NCBI GenBank assembly: GCA_021770615.1
Contig: JAETQR010000016.1
Location: 20,031 to 84,030, forward strand
DNA from: Lachnospiraceae bacterium
GTDB lineage: Bacteria > Bacillota_A > Clostridia > Lachnospirales > Lachnospiraceae
Direction: 5' to 3'
DNA length: 64,000 nt
In this document: positions 58,976 to 64,000 of the stretch, one piece after another
Layout of the letters: each line of letters begins with the position of its first letter
How positions within the stretch are numbered: position 1 is the first letter of the stretch
Notes under the pieces: generated by a model
The model's database searches: none
Told to the model about the DNA's origin: nothing
What the model saw: only the letters and a program-made list of their open reading frames with translations
Program-made: the position numbers and the translations under genes

Positions 58976-60271
58976 TCAACTGTTAACTACCTTATCCAAA
59001 AGCCTTGCGGAAGTCCTTTTCGCCTCTCTGGTGGCATGGGCATAAACATTCATTGTGGTACTTACATCAGAGTGTCCCAGAAGTTCCTGCACATCTTTTG
59101 GGGCTGCCCCATTAGATAACAGGTTGCTCGTATAGGTGTGCCGCAACTGGTGGAAGTGGAAGTTTTCAAGCCCCACTATGCGTTTTTGTATCAGACGGCA
59201 TACATTGGAGAGGGTTGTGGTTGACTCATAGGAGCCGTCCTGCCGTAAACATACCAAAGACAGTTCTTCGTAATCGTCCGGTACTTCCTCGGTACTTTGC
59301 AAAGAATACAAATCATAATGTATTCTTCCTTTTTCCATCGTTTTTTGGTAGTAATTGCAGAAATACATTTCGCCACACTGGAAACGCTCCCTGTGCTGTT
59401 GCTTTCTTGCTTTTTTCAGTATCTCTGCCAGTGTGTCGCAGAAGTCCACCGTACGGATTTTTTTCCGCTTGGTTGCCCCGACTTCCATTTTGTGGCGGGT
59501 GGCATTGTAACGCATACTCCGGCGGACGGTAAGGTACTGTTCCTCAAGGCTGATGTCCTGCCATGCCAGCCCGCAGACCTCGCCAATGCGTAACCCGGTA
59601 TAATAGGCTATCTGCACCGGCAGGAGTGCCGGATTTTTCTTTTTACGGAGATAATCCGTTATCTGCGTGTACTGCTCATGGGTAATGGTCGGGATGTCTG
59701 TCTCATTTTCCGCATTTCCCTCAAACAGTTCCACTTCCTCCTTTTTGACCCGCATACGCACATACTGCATGGGATTAAAAGTAATATAGCGTTTCGGGAA
59801 TACCGCAAAGCGGAACGAACCCCGCAGGACTGCCGAAAACTGGAGCATATAGTTTTTGCTGATGGGCTGAGCCTCTGTTCCGTCCGGTCTTGTTCCTCCA
59901 AAAGACAGAAAGTCAATATATTCCTGCAAATGGTCGGCAGTTATGCTTTTCAGCTTACGCTGTCCGATGGGGTGTTTCTTAATCTGTCTGGCGGTTGTGG
60001 TATAGGCAATCAGTGTCCCAGTGCTTAATGTGCCGGGCTTGACTTCTTCCTCCAGCCATATTTCCAGCATTTCCCCCAGCGTGATATTCTCCGTCTTTGC
60101 CACGAACTTCTTTTCCTCGTAATCCTCCATTGCCTTGCGGAGAAGTTTCTCCGTCTCGCTCTTGCTCTCTGTTCCTGCATACTCCTTCTGCACCAGATTT
60201 CCACTCTCATTTTCCACATAAAAGCGGTAGTACCATTTCTTTCCTTTTTTTCTTACAGAACCTTTTGCCAT
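58976..60271 (-). CDS. int: Tyrosine-type integrase of the mobilizable element
   Basis: 431 residues from ATG 60271 behind AAAGGAGA. The N-terminal arm-binding domain (G-S-V-R-K-K-G-K-K-W-Y-Y-R-F-Y) and the core carry the catalytic residues: Y-T-G-L-R-I-G-E, F-H-Q-L-R-H-T-Y, L-L-G-H-S-D and the nucleophile in M-N-V-Y-A-H. It is of the Tn916/phage type. It catalyses integration and excision with the excisionase at 61.3 kb. A 48-residue insertion near 300-350 is longer than in the canonical family. Confidence 0.95.
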   Translation of the reverse strand: MAKGSVRKKGKKWYYRFYVENESGNLVQKEYAGTESKSETEKLLRKAMEDYEEKKFVAKTENITLGEMLEIWLEEEVKPGTLSTGTLIAYTTTARQIKKHPIGQRKLKSITADHLQEYIDFLSFGGTRPDGTEAQPISKNYMLQFSAVLRGSFRFAVFPKRYITFNPMQYVRMRVKKEEVELFEGNAENETDIPTITHEQYTQITDYLRKKKNPALLPVQIAYYTGLRIGEVCGLAWQDISLEEQYLTVRRSMRYNATRHKMEVGATKRKKIRTVDFCDTLAEILKKARKQQHRERFQCGEMYFCNYYQKTMEKGRIHYDLYSLQSTEEVPDDYEELSLVCLRQDGSYESTTTLSNVCRLIQKRIVGLENFHFHQLRHTYTSNLLSNGAAPKDVQELLGHSDVSTTMNVYAHATREAKRTSARLLDKVVNS

Positions 60272-60451
60272 AATAAAAATCTCCTTTCCTAGACGCAATC
60301 TGTCATTGCGTTGGCAATCGGAACTGAAAAGATATGCTTGTTTTCGCGAAAGCAACGAGCCAAATCCAAGCTTGCTTGCATTTGGCGACTGCCCGCGATT
60401 GCTCATTTATGAGCATATGCGTGTAGGCATATCAAAACCCCGGTTGCCCTG
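60272..60451 (-). other. Non-coding gap between integrase and repressor genes
   Basis: 180 bp holding the integrase ribosome binding site and a GCCAAAT/ATTTGGC hairpin (60357-60384 region) that could terminate the repressor transcript. No gene is seen. Confidence 0.5.
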
Positions 60452-61066
60452 TTACAAGGAATGTTCACTCAGCAGATTTTTCAGCCTTGTTTTCGCAAGC
60501 TCCGGCTCTTTGGCATACACCCTTACAATGTCGCTGATTTCGCTTGTGCTGTTAATAAAACGCATAACCTCCCGCAGAAACATGACGTTGTTAAATTCCT
60601 GCTCGGATTCAAAGCCCATGACCTTTGACATCGCCTCGTTGAAATCCCCTCCCGTACCATACTCTTTCGACGCATGGGCAAGGGATTTGTTAAACATGCG
60701 GTACTCATAAAGGAACAAAAGCAGCAAATCCTTTGAGAAATCGCTTTCCCCCGCTGGCATGTCCAGGGGAAAGTCTGCCATAATCCGGCTCATGGCGGAT
60801 TCAATCTTAAAATCCCTGCTGTCCGACATATCCGCCCCCATATCCTCTGTTTCGCCCCGGAGCCATGCCGCAGATACATGGAGTGCGTCCGCCAGTCCCT
60901 CGACAATCAGTTTCTTTGTGTTGTCAATGCTCCCGTTCTCGTACCGCTGGATGGTGGTCTTGTTCACATCCATCTGCTCGGCTACATACTGGAGGGGGAG
61001 TTTCAGCGACTTGCGGCGTTGTTTCGCCCTCGCACCGATAGTCCTGCGAAGTTCTTTCTTCTCCAT
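60452..61066 (-). CDS. XRE-family repressor of the mobilizable element
   Basis: 204 residues. The N-terminal helix-turn-helix (residues 10-70) has L-P-L-Q-Y-V-A-E-Q-M-D-V-N-K-T-T-I-Q-R-Y-E-N-G. The rest is helical with no peptidase motif, so it is not a LexA-like cleavable repressor. The gene is divergent from the excisionase. Paired TTGC-N5-GCAA palindromes in the shared 282-bp intergenic region are the likely operators. Confidence 0.9.
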   Translation of the reverse strand: MEKKELRRTIGARAKQRRKSLKLPLQYVAEQMDVNKTTIQRYENGSIDNTKKLIVEGLADALHVSAAWLRGETEDMGADMSDSRDFKIESAMSRIMADFPLDMPAGESDFSKDLLLLFLYEYRMFNKSLAHASKEYGTGGDFNEAMSKVMGFESEQEFNNVMFLREVMRFINSTSEISDIVRVYAKEPELAKTRLKNLLSEHSL

Positions 61067-61142
61067 CGTGACCTCCTTGCACTGTGTCCCCCCTGCTTAT
61101 TATAAGCTGTTAAAAGGGAACATATCTCTTTGTTACATGACC

Positions 61143-61256
61143 ATGATAACACATAAAAACAGATATTGCAATATGCAAAATAGGAATAACCGCAAAAAGT
61201 ATTAACAAAACCATCACAATTATTTATTATGTATTTTACAGTGTTGCGTAATGCAA
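61143..61256. promoter_or_regulatory. Divergent promoters and two repressor operators
   Basis: Operator 1, TTGCAATATGCAA (61166-61178), overlaps the repressor -35 (minus-strand TTGCAA 61166-61171, 17-bp spacer, TATCAT 61143-61148). Operator 2, TTGCGTAATGCAA (61244-61256), lies just downstream of the rightward promoter TTAACA (61202-61207), 17-bp spacer, TATTAT (61225-61230). The centres are 78 bp apart. Binding would switch off both directions. Confidence 0.7.
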
Positions 61257-61348
61257 TATTGTAAAACAACAAGAAAGGGGGATACGGATATGAGCAGAAA
61301 TGAAAATGCAGGAAAAACAGGTTATAGGAAAAGAGGGAGGATATTTCT

Positions 61349-61567
61349 ATGGCAGAGGTTAAGATTGGAATGACAATAGAGGAAGCGTCTGAATATACGG
61401 GCATTGGCAGGAACACCATGCGGAAACTGGTGGAATGGGAGAAAATCCCGGTGCTGCGGATTGGACGCAAGGCAATCATACGCAGGGATGTGCTGGAGAG
61501 GTTTATGGCAGCAAATGAGGGGAAAGACCTGCGGAACCGCCCGGAAGTGAAAACTGTCCGGACATGA
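61349..61567 (+). CDS. xis: Excisionase-like helix-turn-helix protein
   Basis: 72 residues. M-T-I-E-E-A-S-E-Y-T-G-I-G-R-N-T-M-R-K-L and I-L/V-L-R-I-G-R-K-A-I-I-R-R match the excisionase/MerR-like winged helix of Tn916-type elements. It probably directs excision with the integrase. GAGGGAGGA lies upstream of the start. Confidence 0.88.
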   Translation: MAEVKIGMTIEEASEYTGIGRNTMRKLVEWEKIPVLRIGRKAIIRRDVLERFMAANEGKDLRNRPEVKTVRT

Positions 61568-61695
61568 TAAGAGGCAGCCATAATGGCTGCCTCACTGGCA
61601 ATCAGACCGAAGTCCTGATATACCTACACGCAAGATAAGTGTATCACAGACTTCTCTGGTTATCAACCGGAATTTTTCTTTCGCAGGGCAGGAAT

Positions 61696-61801
61696 GGTGT
61701 AGTTTTGGTGTAGCAATGGTGTAGATTTTTTTTACACCGTTCCTACATCATTTTTTGAAATCCTACACCATTCCTACATCTTTTGGGGCAAAGCCTACAT
61801 C
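61696..61801 (+). repeat. Iteron-like array of GGTGTAG / CTACAYC repeats
   Basis: Three GGTGTAG copies at 61696, 61707 and 61718 are exactly 11 bp apart. Four CTACATC/CTACACC inverted copies follow at 61743, 61763, 61774 and 61795 (spacings 20, 11, 21 bp). It is a candidate binding site for a replication, transfer or excision protein. The stretch 61568-62235 holds no clear gene; GCCTGCACC copies occur at 61839 and 61862, and oriT-like hairpins follow. Confidence 0.65.
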
Positions 61802-62043
61802 AAAACCACACCACGACAGGGGGAACAATGGGAAAAGTGCCTGCACCCATGCCCGCACTTTGCCTGCACCTGTAGGCATTATGCTTGCACCATGCTGGGG
61901 CTTTTCATTATTCGCCATATTTTATTGGCAGTATAAAGCAACCGGGTGTCAGTGGTTGATTCAACAGGTAAAAAGGCAGAGAAAGCAGACCAATAGGCGG
62001 TTAAGGGAATGACAAACGCCTGCTTGGATAAGCCCTCGGAGAG

Positions 62044-62113
62044 CCCCCGCATTTTTGGCTTGACAAAAATGCTAGGGGGTTATCATTATCGGCAGAGCCG
62101 AAATGATAACCCC
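62044..62113 (+). other. Two adjacent hairpins upstream of the relaxase, candidate oriT
   Basis: Hairpin 1 pairs CCCCCGCATTTTTG (62044-62057) with CAAAAATGC-TA-GGGGG (62064-62079). Hairpin 2 pairs GGGGTTATCATT (62076-62087) with AATGATAACCCC (62102-62113), with TCGGC-AGA-GCCGA inside. They share GGGG, so the two folds compete. Their place directly before a MobV relaxase gene makes oriT likely; the nick site is not known. Confidence 0.6.
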
Positions 62114-62235
62114 AGCCCGCCACATTCCCATCAGCCCGAAGAAAAACCGGAAACGTAAAATGATTGATAAGGAAACCAGCCGGAAAAGAAATGACGAATA
62201 AGAAAAATTTTTTCACCGGCAGAGAGGGGGATGTG

Positions 62236-63837
62236 ATGAATGAAGTATCATACAGTGCCCATATCAGCAATGGGAAAAGTGCCATCAACAGCAAAGGCAA
62301 GCTGTCCGGTGTGGCAAAACACAATCTGCGGAAGTACCGTTCCAAAGAATATGACAGGGAGAACATTGTCCTGCTCTTTGGCAGTACAAACCTTATGAGG
62401 GACGTGAAAAAAGTCTACCGGGACACTTTTGCAGAGGCACTACAACAGTACAACCAAAAGCAGACAAGGGCAGACCGACGGATTGAAGATTATTTTGAAC
62501 ATGTATCGGATAAAAACCAAGACATGGCAGTGGAGATTATTTTCCAGTGCGGGGATAAAGACTTCTGGGAAAACATCTTTATAGAAACCGATAACGAAAA
62601 AGAGAATAAAGAAAACATCTGCAAGGTATATGACACCTTACTGGAACAGTTGCAGAAAGAAATGCCGGATTTTAAGGTTGCAAATGCGGTGGTTCATTTT
62701 GACGAGGCGAGCCCGCACATGCATGTGGTGGGTGTCCCCGTAGGCAGGGGATTTAAGCGTGGGCTGGAGACAAAAGTTTCCAAACGCTCTGTTTTTACTC
62801 CCAAGACACTGGAGAACATCTTACAGAACCGCTTGAGGGAAACGGCAAATATAGAAATGCTTATCCACTTCGGGGTGCTTGTAAAAGATAAGCAGAAAGG
62901 GAAAAACCATGACTTAACCGTTGCGGAATATAAGGTACAGCAGGAAACAAAGCGGCTGGAAATGGTGGCGGGATTCCTCAATGAAAAACAGGACAGGCTT
63001 TTTGATACCAGCCAACGTCTGGAACAGGCGGAACAAGAGGTTTCAGAGGGAGAAAGGCTTTTGTCTGATACAAAGATGAAGATTGCCGAAGCAGAAAAAG
63101 ATTTGGTACAGATAAAAACAGAGAGCAGGGAAATGAAACAAAAACTAATGGCAGAACAGGAAGAAATAAAGCAGGAAAATCTGTCCTTAAAAATAGATAC
63201 GCTTACTCTGCATTCCGATAAAGAGCGTCTTTTGCGTGATGTCCGGAAAGCAACAGACGAAAAAGAACAGCTACAGGCAAAAAAAGAGGGACTTTTAGAA
63301 GATATCGGTGTGTTGGATAAGGAGTTTGAAAAACGGCTGGATTTCATCAACGTACTGGATAAACTCAAAGCACTCTTATATAAGCTGCTGTCCATGATTC
63401 CGCTGGTAAGGGAGTTTGCAAGGCTTGTGGAAGAAAAGAGGGATATACGGGCAGCCACCTCGTATGGCTATACCCCTCTCGGCAGGCTGTTAAGGGAGTA
63501 CCGTACCCCACTCCCCCTGTATAACAGGCTTGTTACGTTCCCGGAGGTTGCCTCGTGGCAGACTTCCAAAGGGGAAGTGGTTCCGGTGTATGAGGATTAT
63601 AACGGACGGGGAACGGAATACCAACTGGCGGGATTCTGGAATGTGCAGACGAAACAGGCTGTAAAGGTTTCTGACATTAGGGAGGAAATTACACCAGAGA
63701 ACCGGATATGCACTTTGGAACAGGCAGAGGTGTATGTAAAGGCGGTGGAAAGTTTTATGGAGGATATGGAACCGGAAGAACGTACAAGGGAGAACCGACC
63801 TATGTATCGGGCACGCAGCGAAGAATATATACGGTAA
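62236..63837 (+). CDS. mobV: MobV-family relaxase (plasmid recombination/mobilization protein)
   Basis: 533 residues from ATG 62236 behind GAGGGGG; ATG 62191 is a possible earlier start. The relaxase domain carries the H-N-L-R-K-Y segment near residue 30 and the histidine triad motif H-F-D-E-A-S-P-H-M-H-V-V-G near 150. A long coiled-coil (residues 235-370) and a C-terminal region of unknown role follow. MobV proteins nick oriT for transfer by a helper conjugation system; no mating-pair genes are seen, so the element is mobilizable rather than self-transmissible. Confidence 0.9.
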   Translation: MNEVSYSAHISNGKSAINSKGKLSGVAKHNLRKYRSKEYDRENIVLLFGSTNLMRDVKKVYRDTFAEALQQYNQKQTRADRRIEDYFEHVSDKNQDMAVEIIFQCGDKDFWENIFIETDNEKENKENICKVYDTLLEQLQKEMPDFKVANAVVHFDEASPHMHVVGVPVGRGFKRGLETKVSKRSVFTPKTLENILQNRLRETANIEMLIHFGVLVKDKQKGKNHDLTVAEYKVQQETKRLEMVAGFLNEKQDRLFDTSQRLEQAEQEVSEGERLLSDTKMKIAEAEKDLVQIKTESREMKQKLMAEQEEIKQENLSLKIDTLTLHSDKERLLRDVRKATDEKEQLQAKKEGLLEDIGVLDKEFEKRLDFINVLDKLKALLYKLLSMIPLVREFARLVEEKRDIRAATSYGYTPLGRLLREYRTPLPLYNRLVTFPEVASWQTSKGEVVPVYEDYNGRGTEYQLAGFWNVQTKQAVKVSDIREEITPENRICTLEQAEVYVKAVESFMEDMEPEERTRENRPMYRARSEEYIR

Positions 63838-63849
63838 AGATTAGTAAAA

Positions 63850-63880
63850 GGCTCTATTGACGCATATTTCCAATAGAGCC
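63850..63880 (+). terminator. Hairpin after the relaxase gene, upstream of the intron insertion
   Basis: GGCTCTATTG (63850-63859) and CAATAGAGCC (63871-63880) form a perfect 10-bp stem. The tail that follows is TCTGTTATC before the intron starts. It is probably the relaxase terminator and may have been the intron target. Confidence 0.65.
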
Positions 63881-63889
63881 TCTGTTATC

Positions 63890-64000
63890 GTGCGCCCGGC
63901 GGCGCACGTTTCTAACCGGTGCAAGTCCGGAATCCGCCCGGTAGTGGGAAGGATATAGCCGAAGGCAAGGGTGTCCATCGTGAGGTGGAATCTGAAGGAA
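63890..64000 (+). mobile_element. Group II intron, 5' end (continues beyond the window)
   Basis: It starts GTGCGCCC and contains GCAAGTCCGG, GCAAGGGTGTCC and the TCTGAAGGAA stretch typical of domain I of bacterial group II introns. The reverse transcriptase/maturase ORF is expected downstream, outside the window. The insertion is 9 bp after the relaxase terminator hairpin. Confidence 0.85.

Noticed and set aside
61755..62012. An 85-codon open frame in the repeat field of the mobilizable element
   Set aside because: TTG start without a ribosome binding site, and it runs through the iteron repeats and Cys/His-rich low-quality sequence.

Overview
The window reads as the chromosome of a spore-forming Lachnospiraceae-type Clostridium. 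Supporting signs are the nusG-rplK-rplA-rplJ-rplL order, a large Firmicutes SRP RNA with an Alu domain, dipicolinate synthase genes, an orphan SpoVAF/GerA protein, a Bacillus-like yaaR-holB-yaaT-yabB-rsmI-abrB block, a DUF4250 protein and strong AGGAGG ribosome binding sites. No tRNA, 16S/23S rRNA or CRISPR array was seen.

Layout. 1-2.9 kb: ribosomal protein operon with two structured leaders (L1 type before rplA, L10 type before rplJ). 2.9-7.0 kb: a small secreted protein followed by three tandem paralogous lipoproteins, behind three TGTCGAA-like Spo0A boxes at 10-bp spacing. 7.2-33.3 kb: mostly chromosomal genes: ZIP transporter, a Lachnospiraceae protein, dpaA-dpaB-asnB, SRP RNA, a cNMP-domain protein with a TPR/degenerate-AAA partner, flavin reductase, murA, a moxR-DUF58-transglutaminase operon, spoVAF-like gene, a sensory [FeFe]-hydrogenase/MCP fusion, thioesterase, cvfB and a DinG/XPD-type helicase. 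33.4-40.4 kb: a second Spo0A-box region, a decayed lipoprotein gene, a second secreted protein/lipoprotein pair and then a stand-alone adenylation enzyme, acyl carrier protein, two related C39/BtrH-like proteins and a second AMP ligase. 40.4-47.2 kb: a YhfC-type membrane protease gene, divergent from a third Spo0A-box array that drives a paralogous ligase, a secreted cysteine-peptidase-like protein, two tandem secreted paralogs, a second carrier protein and a BtrH-like protein. 47.4-58.8 kb: a DUF4143 ATPase, then the decarboxylase-kinase-yaaR-holB-yaaT-yabB-rsmI block, abrB, a membrane pair, an acyl-CoA ligase and a PAP2 phosphatase. 58.9-64.0 kb: the left part of an integrative mobilizable element (tyrosine integrase, XRE repressor with paired operators, excisionase, an iteron-like repeat field, oriT-like hairpins, MobV relaxase), entered by the 5' end of a group II intron at the window edge.

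The most promising undescribed system is the set of three Spo0A-box-controlled loci. They share a family of small secreted proteins paired with propeller-like lipoproteins, and two of them add carrier-protein-dependent chemistry (adenylating ligase + carrier protein + BtrH/C39-like acyltransferase candidate). I infer an early-sporulation secreted-factor system, perhaps a toxin/immunity or cannibalism-like pathway, with a small thiotemplated metabolite made outside any canonical NRPS. The Spo0A control and homologies are read from sequence. The toxin and metabolite roles are inference.

Other structures worth noting are a family of about 250-bp palindromic elements whose paired arms co-vary between copies, a second palindromic pair at 9.07-9.37 kb, and a UUCG-capped perfect hairpin between a secreted-protein gene and its lipoprotein gene.
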